DNA of 64,000 nucleotides from Hymenobacter cellulosivorans (GCF_022919135.1 NZ_CP095049.1:4654501-4718500), one strand, 5' to 3'. Counted from the stretch's first letter, positions 51,036 to 60,448 are shown. A program made the numbers and translations. The notes: a model not told the origin generated them from the sequence alone.

Positions 51036-52040
51036 ATGCTTATGCAACCCTTCTTCCAATTTCGCACGGCCGAATTTACCGACAACTGCCAGACCACGCT
51101 GCACCAGCAGGCGGGCCTGCTACAGGCCGATTCGACGTGGCAAAGCGACAATGGGCAGTTGCAGTTCACGGACCATTTCCTGCTCGGTGGCGTGCAGCTC
51201 ACCACCATGCGCGGCAACCTGAAGCAGCCCCTGAAGCTGGAGCTGGACGTGGAGCGCCCCTGGACGGCCATGCTCTACCAGCTCGACGGACAGATCAACT
51301 CCAAGTCCTGCGCTATGCGCCCGCTCCATATCGGGCACGGCCACCAGAACGTAATGGGCGACGAGACGACGAAAAACCACTACACCTTTCAGGGACAGGA
51401 CTACGCCAGCTTCTCGGTGCACGTGGAGCCCGAGTTTTTTACCCAGCTGGTCGTTGGCAACGAGGAGTGGCTCACCATTCACCGGGCCCGCCTGGACCGC
51501 ATCGACCCCTTCGTGCTACTGCCCCCGGGCATCGGTATTTCGCCTAAGCAGCGCGCCATCATCCAGCAGATTATAGAGTGCCCGTATAGCGGGGCCCTGA
51601 AAAAGCTGTTTCTGGAAGCCCGCTTCCTGGACTTGTTTATCGAGCAGCAAACCCTGCTCACCCAGATGAAAACCCGCTCCTCCTCGCGCGACCGGGACAC
51701 GCTGCATGCCATCCGCGACTTTCTCGACACCCACTACGCCGAGCCGCCGAGCCTGCTCGAGCTGGCCCGCCTGTTCGGCACCAACGACTTCAAGCTCAAA
51801 AAAGGCTTCCGCGAACTGTTCGGCACCACCGTCTTTGGCTACATTGCCGAGCGTCGCCTCACCGTGGCCTGGCAGCTGCTCACCCTCACCGACCAGCCCG
51901 TGCAGGAAGTCGCCGAAAGCGTCGGCTTCGTCAATGCCGCCCACTTTGCCACCGCTTTCCGCCGCAAGTTTGGGCAAACGCCTTCCCAGGTACGCCGCGT
52001 GCCCCACGCCCACTACGCCGACCTGGTAAGCATGCGGTAA
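51036..52040 (+). CDS. AraC-family transcriptional regulator
   Basis: 334 residues from ATG 51036 (or 51042). The C-terminal 100 residues are an AraC helix-turn-helix pair (TLHAIRDFLDTHYAEPPSLLELARLFGTNDFKLKKGF, split here as two motifs: LLELARLFGTNDFKLKKGF and VQEVAESVGFVNAAHFATAF). The N-terminal 230 residues, with HIGHGHQNVMG and a Cys (KSCAM), should sense a ligand, as in PchR-like siderophore regulators. AraC proteins bind paired half-sites about 21 bp apart, matching the spacing in this window's direct-repeat promoters. It lies next to sites 3 and 7. Confidence 0.88.
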   Translation: MLMQPFFQFRTAEFTDNCQTTLHQQAGLLQADSTWQSDNGQLQFTDHFLLGGVQLTTMRGNLKQPLKLELDVERPWTAMLYQLDGQINSKSCAMRPLHIGHGHQNVMGDETTKNHYTFQGQDYASFSVHVEPEFFTQLVVGNEEWLTIHRARLDRIDPFVLLPPGIGISPKQRAIIQQIIECPYSGALKKLFLEARFLDLFIEQQTLLTQMKTRSSSRDRDTLHAIRDFLDTHYAEPPSLLELARLFGTNDFKLKKGFRELFGTTVFGYIAERRLTVAWQLLTLTDQPVQEVAESVGFVNAAHFATAFRRKFGQTPSQVRRVPHAHYADLVSMR

Positions 52041-52142
52041 GCGGATTCCCAGCTGCTTTGCCTATTCGAATGTCGGGGCCGGAGTTCTTTCCCGACCTCC
52101 CATCGACATTTATCCCTAGCTATATTTCACCTGATTTAGGCC

Positions 52143-52724
52143 ATGAAGACTACACCCGCACTGCTACTTATCGACATTCAAAAGGCGTTTGACGACCAGG
52201 CCTATTGGGGTGGAAATAGAAATAATATGCAGGCCGAAGCCAATGCCGGGCGGCTGCTTACGCACTGGCGGACGCAGGGCTGGCCGGTCATCCACGTAAA
52301 GCATGACTCCAGCAGCCCGACTTCGCCCTTGCGCCTAGGCCAGCCGGGCAACGAGTTCAAGGACGAGATGAAGCCAATTGCAGAAGAGCCGGTTTTCGCC
52401 AAGTCGGTGAACAGTGCTTTCATTGGCACCAATTTGCAAGCTTACCTGGAAGAACAGCAGATTCACACCCTCGTCATTGCCGGCCTTACTACCGACCACT
52501 GCGTGTCGACCACGACCCGCATGGCGGGCAACCTGGGCTTCGAAACCTACCTGGTTGCCGATGCTTCAGCCACGTTTGACAAACAGGGCTTCGACGGGCA
52601 GCTCTACCCCGCCGAGCTGGTTCACCACACCGCCCTGGCCAGCCTGCACGGCGAATTTGCCACCGTTCTGACCACCGACCAGGTGATAGATAAAATTACT
52701 TCGAAACTCGCTCTACAGAGCTAA
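52143..52724 (+). CDS. Cysteine hydrolase (isochorismatase-like)
   Basis: 193 residues. The catalytic triad is in place: Asp in LLLIDIQKAF (residue 11), Lys in FAKSVNSAF (about 84) and Cys in TTDHCVSTTTRM (about 120). The family includes isochorismatase, nicotinamidase and carbamoylsarcosine amidase; the actual amide or ether substrate is not evident. It follows the AraC regulator by 102 nt and may be one of its targets. Confidence 0.9.
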   Translation: MKTTPALLLIDIQKAFDDQAYWGGNRNNMQAEANAGRLLTHWRTQGWPVIHVKHDSSSPTSPLRLGQPGNEFKDEMKPIAEEPVFAKSVNSAFIGTNLQAYLEEQQIHTLVIAGLTTDHCVSTTTRMAGNLGFETYLVADASATFDKQGFDGQLYPAELVHHTALASLHGEFATVLTTDQVIDKITSKLALQS

Positions 52725-52770
52725 TTCCACACCCTTTTGGTAAGTACTCAGGCAAAGCCGCGCCGTTAGA

Positions 52771-52835
52771 ATCCGGTAGAGAAAAGGAAAAGTCCGTTTG
52801 GAAAAAGCCCGCAGCAGCTACGCCCGGTAGCTTTG
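52771..52835 (+). promoter_or_regulatory. Direct-repeat promoter, site 4
   Basis: ATCCG at 52771-52775 and GTCCG at 52792-52796 (21 bp apart), TTTG at 52797-52800, GAAAAAGCCC at 52801-52810, and TAGCTTTG at 52828-52835. The lipoprotein gene starts 117 nt downstream. Confidence 0.8.
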
Positions 52836-52952
52836 TATCAGCAAGTTAGCCAACCTCGCGAGTGTACCTGGCGCACCATTTCGCCAAGCGGCGAGTGGCA
52901 GCCTTGCCAGCCTGCTTCCACCCTTCTCTTTTCCATCTAACCGTTGTTCGTC

Positions 52953-53495
52953 ATGCGTCTGCTGACCACAATTACCGCTGCCAGCGTGCTGGTGAGTCTG
53001 CTGGCTTCGTGCCAATCCAATTCCTCTTCCAAAGATCAGGACCCCACGCCCACGGCCGCGCAAGGGTATCTGAAAGTAAACTTCGACGGCCAGACCAAGG
53101 TGTACTCCGATGCCCGCATCAGTGTTGGGCAGATGGGCTCTATCAAGAGCCTGACAATTACTGCCGGCTCGACGAGCAAGGACTACCTGACCATCTCCGT
53201 ATTCGGCTCCACCCCGGGCAACTACCCCTACCGCACCGACCTCAACATCTACGAGCAGGTCAGCCAGGTAGAGTACCAGATTCACGACACGAAATTCAAC
53301 AACTACAAGGCCCTGCTGTGCCCCACCACGTCAGACTACTACTCTACCACCGGCCAGGTGCAGCTGACGGAGTACGTGGCTGGCAAGCGCGCCAAAGGCA
53401 CCTTTTCCGGCGAACTGCTCGACCAGAATGCAGAGGACGAGTGCTCGAAGGCCGGCAAGTCGTTTAGCGGCGAATTCTCCGTCGTAGCGCCCTAG
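52953..53495 (+). CDS. Small lipoprotein, unknown function
   Basis: 180 residues from ATG 52953. The lipobox is SLLASC (Cys19), followed by a Ser/Lys/Asp-rich linker. The rest is beta-rich (GYLKVNFDGQTKVYSDARIS) with three Cys. I do not recognise the family, though it looks like the small all-beta lipoproteins common in this phylum. It follows direct-repeat promoter site 4; the FAD-dependent monooxygenase gene follows 88 nt later. Confidence 0.7.
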   Translation: MRLLTTITAASVLVSLLASCQSNSSSKDQDPTPTAAQGYLKVNFDGQTKVYSDARISVGQMGSIKSLTITAGSTSKDYLTISVFGSTPGNYPYRTDLNIYEQVSQVEYQIHDTKFNNYKALLCPTTSDYYSTTGQVQLTEYVAGKRAKGTFSGELLDQNAEDECSKAGKSFSGEFSVVAP

Positions 53496-53583
53496 TGCGC
53501 CATTCGGCAGCCGGAATTTCTACCGCTGCCGGTGCAATTTTCTGCTCTCTGAAATCACGCTTTTCCACTCTCTTTCTACAGCT

Positions 53584-55161
53584 ATGAACACAACTTCCTC
53601 TCTTTTCTCCCCCAAAGTGGCCATTATCGGCGGGGGGCCGGCCGGTATCGTGGCGGCCAAATCATTGCTCGAAGACGGCCTCACGCCGGTACTCTTTGAG
53701 CAAAGCAACGGGCTGGGCGGCCAGTGGAACCAGGGCGCCGCCCACAGCGGGCAGTGGCCGGGAATGCCGGCCAACTCCTGCCACATCAAAATGTCGTTTT
53801 CCGATGCCGATTACCCCGCCGGCACGCCCATGTATCCGCCCACTGAGCAGGTGCTGGCTTACCTGCGCTCCTATGCCGAGCGGTTTGGCGTGAATGCCCA
53901 CGTGCGCTTCAATACCCGCGTGGAGCAGCTTAGCCGCGGGCCGCAGGGCCAGTATCTGCTTCAGACCGTAAATGAGGCCGGGGAGCGACGCACGGAGCTT
54001 TTCTCACACGTCATCGTGGCCTCGGGCCGCTACAACAAGCCCTACTACCCCGCCACGCCGGGCCTCGACCAGTTCTGGGGCCGGGTGCTGCACTCCTTCG
54101 ACTACCGGGGCCGGGAGGAGTTCCGGGGAAAACGCGTCTTAGTAGTGGGCAACAGCATCAGCGGGCTGGAAATTGCCAGCGACGTGGCCAGCGCCGAGGG
54201 CACGCAGGTGATTTCCTCCTGCCGCAAGCCCCGCTACATTGCCCGCAAAATCATGCACGGCGTGCCCACCGACCAGCTAGCCTTCACCCGCTTCGGCGCT
54301 TATGCCAACCAGGCCCTGCCCCCGGCCGAAGCCGCCGAAGGCCTCCGGCAGATTATCCTGAGCGCCGTGGGCAACCCGGCCGACTACGGGGCCCCACGTC
54401 CGGCCGAGAGCCTGCTCGAAGCCGGCGTGTCGCAGTGCCAAGACTACCTCGACCACGTGGCCGCAGGCCGCATCCAGGCCGTGCCAGGCGTGGAGTCTTT
54501 CACCACCACCAGCGTGGTGCTCACCGACGGACGGGAGCTGCCCATCGATGCCATTATTCTGGCCACGGGCTACGATTTGAACCTGCCCTATTTGAGTGAA
54601 GAGCTGCGGCGGGAAACCAACCTCGACGACAAGTTCATTGACCTGCACGACTTCACCTTTCACCCCGCCCTGCCCAACATGGCCTTTATGGGGATGTTCG
54701 AGCAGATTGGCTCCTACTTCGTGTCGGCCGAGCTGCAGGCCCGCTGGATTGCCGGCTGCTGGAGTGGGGCCTGCATGCCGCCCACGGCCGAAGAAATGGT
54801 CGGCGGCGTGGCTGATTTCCAGCATTTTCGCCAATATCGGCGCATGTTTACCTGTCAGGAAGCCGCTGAGCTGTTTGCCGGCAACCTGGGCGTGGCCCCT
54901 GCCCTGTCCCGCTACCCAGAGCTGGCCCAGGAGCTATTTTTCGGTATGCTGGCCCCGGCCCAATTCCGCATGGAAGGCCACGGCAGTCAGCCCGACGCCC
55001 GTGCCCGGTTCGAGCGCAACGTGCGCTACTTCACGGATGGCCAGCCCATGCCCCTAACGCCGCAGCACCTGCAGCAACTGCAGATGCTGGCCGCCCGCCT
55101 GCCCCAGCACCAGGCCCTGCAAGAGCTAGTGCAGCAGCTACAGCCCGAGCTAGTAGCCTAG
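53584..55161 (+). CDS. Flavin-containing monooxygenase-type NAD(P)/FAD oxidoreductase
   Basis: 525 residues. The FAD loop is at the start (VAIIGGGPAGIVAAKSL), and the NADPH loop sits in the middle (RVLVVGNSISGLEIASDV, about residues 183-200). Between them is an FxGxxxHxxx-like region (HSFDYRGREEFRGK), and an ATG motif closes the Rossmann part (AIILATGYDLNLPYL). Such enzymes hydroxylate amines, sulfides or ketones. No signal peptide. A very strong terminator follows. Confidence 0.9.
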   Translation: MNTTSSLFSPKVAIIGGGPAGIVAAKSLLEDGLTPVLFEQSNGLGGQWNQGAAHSGQWPGMPANSCHIKMSFSDADYPAGTPMYPPTEQVLAYLRSYAERFGVNAHVRFNTRVEQLSRGPQGQYLLQTVNEAGERRTELFSHVIVASGRYNKPYYPATPGLDQFWGRVLHSFDYRGREEFRGKRVLVVGNSISGLEIASDVASAEGTQVISSCRKPRYIARKIMHGVPTDQLAFTRFGAYANQALPPAEAAEGLRQIILSAVGNPADYGAPRPAESLLEAGVSQCQDYLDHVAAGRIQAVPGVESFTTTSVVLTDGRELPIDAIILATGYDLNLPYLSEELRRETNLDDKFIDLHDFTFHPALPNMAFMGMFEQIGSYFVSAELQARWIAGCWSGACMPPTAEEMVGGVADFQHFRQYRRMFTCQEAAELFAGNLGVAPALSRYPELAQELFFGMLAPAQFRMEGHGSQPDARARFERNVRYFTDGQPMPLTPQHLQQLQMLAARLPQHQALQELVQQLQPELVA

Positions 55162-55250
55162 CAGCGGCTGGCCCCGGCTTCCGTTTCGCTCGCGCTCCTC
55201 TGGCCGGAGGTTCGTGGGCGGGACGTGTTGCTGCGTACCGTTTTTGTTTA

Positions 55251-55318
55251 CAAAGCAAAAGCCCCGTGCCGGGCAGATAACAGATTTGTTGTCCGCCCAG
55301 CACGGGGCTTTTGCTTTG
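55251..55318. terminator. Very strong bidirectional terminator
   Basis: Perfect 19-bp inverted repeat CAAAGCAAAAGCCCCGTGC / GCACGGGGCTTTTGCTTTG with A- and T-rich outer ends and a 30-nt loop. Separates convergent genes. Confidence 0.92.
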
Positions 55319-55408
55319 CGGGCTTTATTGTAGCAAGTTCAACAGTCTAGCCGGTGGAAGAAGTATGAGTCAGGTGGAGAACTCAGCCCGCACTTACCAC
55401 GAACACTC

Positions 55409-55954
55409 CTACTTGGCCGCGGGCTGAGCGGAACTTCGGCCGATAATATCGAGGATAAACGCTGTTTTGCCTTCAACGTAACTCTCTATAGCATAAGGAT
55501 GCTGCCGGGCTAATTTGCGCTTAAGCGCGGCATATGCCTGGGCTTGAGCCGGGTGAGTTCGTAAGTAGTTGCGCAGGGTCAGATGGTTGGTCAGGCTGGC
55601 GCTGCCGGCAATGCACACGTAGAGGTGGTGCGCGGGCCAGCTGCGACGGGGAGAAATATAGGGCACAGTTTCATCAAGCCGTTTAAATGCCTCCCGCTCC
55701 GGAATGCCCTGGTCGCCCGCGTGCTGATAGCCCAGCCCGGCCAGCTTCTCAACCAACAAGGCCAGTCGCCCGGGCGACTCAATTATCAGGTCAATGTCCA
55801 GAATCGGTTTGGCGGCCAGGCCGGGCACGGAAGTGCTGCCGACGTGCTCAATGGCCCGTACCCACGGCCCTACTTCAGTTGCATACACGTTTTTCAGCTC
55901 CTCAAACCAGGAAGGCCAGGCCGGATTATAGTCTACGATTTCAATGGGTTGCAT
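55409..55954 (-). CDS. GrpB-family nucleotidyltransferase-like protein
   Basis: 181 residues from ATG 55954. Marks: IVDYNPAWPSWFEELK, EHVGSTSVPGLAAKPILDIDL (the D-x-D of the nucleotidyltransferase core) and the GEDFxxx-type HHLYVCIAGSAS. The frame extends upstream to 56023, but the family start fits ATG 55954, which overlaps the next gene by 14 nt. GrpB proteins are thought to nucleotidylate small molecules such as coenzyme A precursors; the reaction here is unknown. Confidence 0.88.
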   Translation of the reverse strand: MQPIEIVDYNPAWPSWFEELKNVYATEVGPWVRAIEHVGSTSVPGLAAKPILDIDLIIESPGRLALLVEKLAGLGYQHAGDQGIPEREAFKRLDETVPYISPRRSWPAHHLYVCIAGSASLTNHLTLRNYLRTHPAQAQAYAALKRKLARQHPYAIESYVEGKTAFILDIIGRSSAQPAAK

Positions 55955-56504
55955 CAAGTTGACTTTTGCGGTAAAGCACGTGCGGGCGCATTGGGTGGCC
56001 CGGCGACAGAAGTGGGTGCTCAAAGGTTTCCGGGCCTTGTTTTACCATACCCAGGCGCTGCATAAGCCGCTCCGAGCGGTAGTTTCTGGGAATGGTGTAG
56101 GCCACGATTTCGGGCAGGCCCAGCTCCTGAAAGCCAAACGCCAGGGCGGCCGTAGCCGCCTCCCAGGCGTAGCCCTGGCCCCAGTACGGGCGGGCCAGCC
56201 GCCACGCCACTTCGACGGCCGGCGTGAAGAACGACTCGAACGGCACGTGTTTTAGACCACAATAACCGATGCAGTGCGCCAGGCCGGGTATTTCTACGGC
56301 CCATAAGCCCCAGCCCGTAGCCGCTATGTGCGCCGAAAGCCGGGCCTGCAGCGCGGCGCTTTCTTCCCAGCTTAGCACGGCCGGAAAATGCTCCATTACC
56401 TCCGTATCGGCATTCAGGGCGGCAAACGCGTCGAGGTCTTGCGGACGCCACTGCCGCAACAGCAGCCGCGGGGTAGACAATACGTGGGGAAGTAGTTTCT
56501 CCAT
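55941..56504 (-). CDS. GNAT-family N-acetyltransferase (RimJ/RimL type)
   Basis: 187 residues. Opening LLPHVLSTPRLLLRQWRPQDL and acetyl-CoA loop region WRLARPYWGQGYAWEAATAAL (about residues 92-112), then VAYTIPRNYRSERLMQRLGM (motif B). The stop falls inside the start of the GrpB gene (14-nt overlap), so the two are probably translated from one mRNA. Confidence 0.88.
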   Translation of the reverse strand: MEKLLPHVLSTPRLLLRQWRPQDLDAFAALNADTEVMEHFPAVLSWEESAALQARLSAHIAATGWGLWAVEIPGLAHCIGYCGLKHVPFESFFTPAVEVAWRLARPYWGQGYAWEAATAALAFGFQELGLPEIVAYTIPRNYRSERLMQRLGMVKQGPETFEHPLLSPGHPMRPHVLYRKSQLDATH

Positions 56505-56628
56505 TCTTTTGGTTTAACTGATTTAAATGAACTCTTATGTCAAGGGTGCCAGGCAGCAGGACAAGGGGTGACAAACCACTTCTCCTCGAGAATACCAGCC
56601 TCCAACAGCCTTTTTATTAGCGGATGGC

Positions 56629-57081
56629 CTACTGATAGGGCTTGCTTTTCCAGGCGTACAGTAGATAGTCCGTGGCTACGGGCTCTGTTCCTTGGTGCCG
56701 ACACTCGGTGGCAATCTGGGCCCGGTGGTAGGTGGAATGATTAAGGATGTGAAACAGTAGATCCTGCCGCGAATCGGCCCGGGCCAGACCGGTGGTAGTC
56801 TGGTAGTGCACCAGCTCCGACAGGCTCGCGTGACGAATAAGCCACAGGGTATTCTGATAATTCACGGTTTCCGTGTCCTGGAGCCCGGCCGCCAGGTTTG
56901 CTTCCTCAAGCTGCCCTGGGGTAGCGGCCCGGCGGTTCCACACGGCATGCACCTGCTGAATGTGGCCGAGCAGCTCCAGGGCTTTGGAGGAGCTTTTCGT
57001 CTCCTGGATCAACAGCGCTTCTATCACCCGCAGGTTGCTCTGGTAGTTGTAGTCGAATAGCTTTTCGAAGAAAGTAGTCAT
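56629..57081 (-). CDS. DinB-family protein
   Basis: 150 residues from ATG 57081. The four-helix-bundle family is seen with the metal ligands His in LGHIQQVHAVWN (about residues 41-48) and the pair in LFHILNHSTYHRAQIATE (about 111-128). DinB proteins act as mycothiol or bacillithiol-dependent transferases or have no known role. The frame opens further upstream, but the family start fits ATG 57081. Confidence 0.9.
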   Translation of the reverse strand: MTTFFEKLFDYNYQSNLRVIEALLIQETKSSSKALELLGHIQQVHAVWNRRAATPGQLEEANLAAGLQDTETVNYQNTLWLIRHASLSELVHYQTTTGLARADSRQDLLFHILNHSTYHRAQIATECRHQGTEPVATDYLLYAWKSKPYQ

Positions 57082-57241
57082 CGGTTGAGGCTGGGTTGCG
57101 GAGCCCGTAGCTTGTGTAATCGGCGGGCCCCAAAAAGCAGGCGGAAAAAATAGTACGCCCCGCTCGGCCGCCACCGACGGCCAGGCGGGGTTAGCACCTG
57201 TATTGGGCAGAGCCCTGGGGGTCACTGCCGCTGCAGTACTG

Positions 57242-57661
57242 CTATAAGCCGGCTGCGGCCACCAGGCTGCCGGTCAGTAGGCCGCGCTGGTGCAGAAAGT
57301 CGAACACGAGCCGGGCCACTTCCGAGACGCGGTGCCGGTCGGCGTAGCTGAGCCACTGCATTTCCTCGATTTCGGCCGAGGGGTGCAAAACGCCCGCATA
57401 CTCGGCCGAGTAGCAGCGCAGCCGCACCAGGGTGCCCGCCGGCTGACCGTGAGCCGGGGCCTCAAACTCGCCGAGCAGCTGCACCGACTCAGGAATCAGG
57501 TCGACGGTGAGCTCCTCGCTGATTTCGCGGCGCAGGGCCTGCTCGTCCGTTTCCCCGGCTTCCCGCTTGCCGCCGGGAATGTAGTAGATGTCGCGGTTGC
57601 GGCTGCGGGCCGTCAGGATCTTGCCGTTCTCAACGCGTATCCAGGCTAGTTTATCAATCAT
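57242..57661 (-). CDS. NUDIX hydrolase
   Basis: 139 residues from ATG 57661. Complete Nudix box: GGKREAGETDEQALRREI then SEEL (GX5EX7REUXEEXGU form, about residues 31-53). It hydrolyses a nucleoside diphosphate linked to another moiety; substrate unknown. ATG 57661 is chosen over the in-frame start at 57673. Confidence 0.92.
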   Translation of the reverse strand: MIDKLAWIRVENGKILTARSRNRDIYYIPGGKREAGETDEQALRREISEELTVDLIPESVQLLGEFEAPAHGQPAGTLVRLRCYSAEYAGVLHPSAEIEEMQWLSYADRHRVSEVARLVFDFLHQRGLLTGSLVAAAGL

Positions 57662-57722
57662 GGCAGTAAGCAAGTAGTAGCGGTTGGTTCAAGTCGGAAG
57701 CAGAAGTATAAAAAAGAAAAGC

Positions 57723-57756
57723 CGGCCGGGCCAGCTGCAAGCAGCTAGCACGGCCG
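57723..57756 (-). terminator. Terminator after the FISUMP gene
   Basis: Imperfect stem CGGCCGGGCCAGCTGC / GCAGCTAGCACGGCCG, followed on the minus strand by CTTTTCTTTTTTATA. Confidence 0.7.
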
Positions 57757-57767
57757 ACCGTAGGGCC

Positions 57768-58997
57768 TTATTTATCCCGCACCAGGCGTACGGGCAAATG
57801 CGCGGGATTGTAGCCGACCGGGTACGGACCGAAGGCGGCGAAGGAGTCGCTGGGCAGCTGGATAATCTTGAAGGCTACCGGGTTATCCTCGGCGTTTCTC
57901 TCCGCCGTCCAGAGCAGGCAGTTCGCGCCTTCCCCGTTGGGAGTGCCGTTGACGGCCTGCATATTGGCCGGCACCGCCGTAAAGCCCGAGCTGTTGGTGG
58001 CGTAGCCGTCCTGCTTCAGCCAGCCGGTGGTGGCCATGAGCTTGCCCAGCCGCCGCTTCGATTCCAGGTCCGACCCGTCCGTCGATTCCCAGCTGCTCAT
58101 AACCAGGCCCTGGGAGGCCAGCAGTTTCACGTAGTCGTCCTTGGTCGGAATGCGCCAGCCGGCGGGCACCGGAATCGTGTTCAGGTCGGCGAATTTGAGG
58201 AAGGTACCGTAGTGGGGCTTGGTGTTGACTTTGATGCCCCCGTCGCCCGCGTAGTTGACGCTCATCCACTCCTGGGTGCCAATGACGACGGTGGGATAGT
58301 ACAGGCTCCCAACCTTGACGTAGGGTCCCGTGGCCGGCGGCGAGGTGTAGAGCCCGTCCGGGTTGGTGGGAGGCGCGTCCGTCCCGCTCACCTTCTGATA
58401 CCGCACCGAAAAGTGATTCGTGCCATCTGCGCGTTGCGCGTCGAGGAAGTTGGTAGCAGTCGGAAAGGTTGTGGCCTGGGGGCCGTAGAGCACGCTGATA
58501 TAGGCGTCAATGTCCTTGCGGATGATGGGCGACTCCTTATAGCCCGAATACTTGTTGCTGAACACCCGTACGGTGCCGGCCTGGGCGTGAAAAATCAGGG
58601 ACGCGGGCGTGGTTTTGTACTCCAGCGTACCGGTAACTTTGGAGAGGTACTGCTTGGTTTCGTCGCCGTTGATGTACACCTGCGAGGTATACTCCTGGGC
58701 ATTTTTGCCGTCTTTGGTAAAGACCATCGTGCGGAATTCGCGGTAACCCTGCTCGCCCTGGAAGGTCCCCTTTTCCCAGTTGGTCGTCAGCGGCTCGGCG
58801 TTGTGAGCGGCAAACCAGGTACCGACCAGCTCATTGGGAATGGTAGTGAACGGCGTGTTCGGCAGCGGCTCGGGGTCGGTAGTCGGCGGGTTCGTCGTCG
58901 GGTTGGCCGGCGCGGCGCCGTCTTCTTTGCAGCCGCCGAGCACACCGGTCAGCAGGGCGAGGGGTAAGAGGAGGGTGAAGATTTTTGTTGATTTCAT
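57768..58997 (-). CDS. FISUMP-domain lipoprotein
   Basis: 409 residues from ATG 58997. The lipobox is VLGGC, followed by a Pro/Thr-rich linker. A first beta domain (about 50-200) carries NELVGTWFAAHNAEP. The C-terminal part is a FISUMP (Fib_succ_major) domain: IGTQEWMSVNYAGDGG, PAGWRIPTKDDYVKLL, GWLKQDGYATNSSGF and the closing HLPVRLVRDK. Such proteins are outer-membrane lipoproteins linked to fibre or surface functions. It lies 56 nt downstream of the T9SS gene, so both are likely on the mRNA started at site 5. Confidence 0.85.
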   Translation of the reverse strand: MKSTKIFTLLLPLALLTGVLGGCKEDGAAPANPTTNPPTTDPEPLPNTPFTTIPNELVGTWFAAHNAEPLTTNWEKGTFQGEQGYREFRTMVFTKDGKNAQEYTSQVYINGDETKQYLSKVTGTLEYKTTPASLIFHAQAGTVRVFSNKYSGYKESPIIRKDIDAYISVLYGPQATTFPTATNFLDAQRADGTNHFSVRYQKVSGTDAPPTNPDGLYTSPPATGPYVKVGSLYYPTVVIGTQEWMSVNYAGDGGIKVNTKPHYGTFLKFADLNTIPVPAGWRIPTKDDYVKLLASQGLVMSSWESTDGSDLESKRRLGKLMATTGWLKQDGYATNSSGFTAVPANMQAVNGTPNGEGANCLLWTAERNAEDNPVAFKIIQLPSDSFAAFGPYPVGYNPAHLPVRLVRDK

Positions 58998-59053
58998 AGC
59001 GGGTAAAAGGTTGGAGGAGCGAGAAGTAAGGAAGTGAGCCATGCGGCCCGGTA

Positions 59054-60448
59054 TTATTGCCGAATCAGGTGCAGCCGCACAACGCGGGCATCACCGAGCG
59101 TGACGTTGAGCAGGTAGAGGCCCGGAGCCTGGTCGTGGAGAGGCAGCGCCGGGGCATTGTCGGCGGCGGCTACCTCGAAGCGGCGCACGAGGCGGCCGCT
59201 CAGGTCGGTGAGCGTAAGGCTGCGGATGGCCTGGCCCGTATGGTTTGCCAGGTGCACCACGCTGGTAGCCGGATTAGGAAATAGCTGGAGCGAGGCCGTT
59301 AGCTGGGGCGGGGCGCTGGCCAGCGCTGTGCCCGCATCAAGCCAGTATACCAGCGGGTCGGTGTTCTGCACCATGTAGACTTTGCCGTCGGCAAACTCGG
59401 CGAACTGCTGTACTTCGCGGAGCCCACCCACCCCCACGCCCAGCCCATTGCGCAGCAGCGTCCACGAGCGGCCATGGTTTCGGGACATCAGAGTACCGCC
59501 GGTATTCGGCAGGCCCTGCCGCGAGTTGAACCAGGTACCGTTGCGGGCGAAAAAGAAGGTATTCAGCGGCTCCCGAAACCACCAGTTTTGGCCGCTGGTG
59601 CCCCCACGCACGGTCCAGCCGATGGTTGGGTCCGTTATCTGGCTCAGGCTCTTGGCGAAGTTGCCCATCACCCCAATGCCCTGATAGGCGCCGGTGAAGC
59701 TGCACAGCAGGGAGTCCTGGGGGCTTACCGCCAGGGCCGTTACATCGAAGGCCGATACCGGGTCGGGCCAGCCGGGGCCCGCGAGGCGAATCGGCAAATA
59801 CTGCCAGTGCAGGCCGTCGTCGAAGGACATATACAGCCCAGGTTGGTTTTTTACTACCTCATCCGTAACAGTGGCGTAGAGGCGGCCCTGACTGTCGGCG
59901 GCCACGTGATTCACAAAGCGCCCGGCTCCCAGCCCGGTGTTGCGCGCACTCCAGGTTTGCCCGTTGTCGGCGGAGAAAAACACCCCGCTGCCGACTTCGT
60001 TGCCAGCAGCATCAAGGGCCCCAGTGCCTACGAGCAAGCCCCCCTGCGGCGCTGCGGTCATAGCCACGACCGGGTAAACAGTGGCCAGCCGGGTTGAGTC
60101 CCAGTTGAGCCCGCCGTTGCGGCTCCGGTATAGTTTACCCACGCCGCCAGCCAACAGCAGCCCACTGGGCGTGGCAAAAATGGAGGTCACATAGTGGGCC
60201 CGCAGCGCCAGCGTCCAGGTGCGGCCCCGATTGGCAGTGCGCAAAACTCCGGCCTCCACGGCGGTTATCAGCGTCGAGTCGCCGGTAGCGGCCAGGCCCA
60301 TTTTGGGCCCGTACGGAAACGAGTGAGTGGTTTGCCAGGCCGTTGGTATTTGGGCTTGGGCGCTGGTAGAGCCTACGAATAGCAAGAGTAGGCAGAAGGC
60401 CGCCCGGAAGGTTGCCTGGGCAAGCCGGGGCCGAGGGGAAGAACTCAT
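59054..60448 (-). CDS. T9SS-exported sialidase-like/BNR-repeat protein
   Basis: 464 residues. Signal peptide ending SAQAQ. Central repeats of the BNR/photosynthesis-stability type: GVLRTANRGRTW, LYRSRNGGLNWD, VFFSADNGQTW, LYMSFDDGLHW and LMSRNHGRSW, each with an S/T-x-D/N-G/R-G-x-x-W form. No sialidase catalytic Arg triad was identified, so it may be a non-catalytic propeller. The C-terminal T9SS type A domain starts near SLQLFPNPATSVVHL and ends LHLIRQ. Direct-repeat promoter site 5 lies upstream. Confidence 0.88.
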   Translation of the reverse strand: MSSSPRPRLAQATFRAAFCLLLLFVGSTSAQAQIPTAWQTTHSFPYGPKMGLAATGDSTLITAVEAGVLRTANRGRTWTLALRAHYVTSIFATPSGLLLAGGVGKLYRSRNGGLNWDSTRLATVYPVVAMTAAPQGGLLVGTGALDAAGNEVGSGVFFSADNGQTWSARNTGLGAGRFVNHVAADSQGRLYATVTDEVVKNQPGLYMSFDDGLHWQYLPIRLAGPGWPDPVSAFDVTALAVSPQDSLLCSFTGAYQGIGVMGNFAKSLSQITDPTIGWTVRGGTSGQNWWFREPLNTFFFARNGTWFNSRQGLPNTGGTLMSRNHGRSWTLLRNGLGVGVGGLREVQQFAEFADGKVYMVQNTDPLVYWLDAGTALASAPPQLTASLQLFPNPATSVVHLANHTGQAIRSLTLTDLSGRLVRRFEVAAADNAPALPLHDQAPGLYLLNVTLGDARVVRLHLIRQ

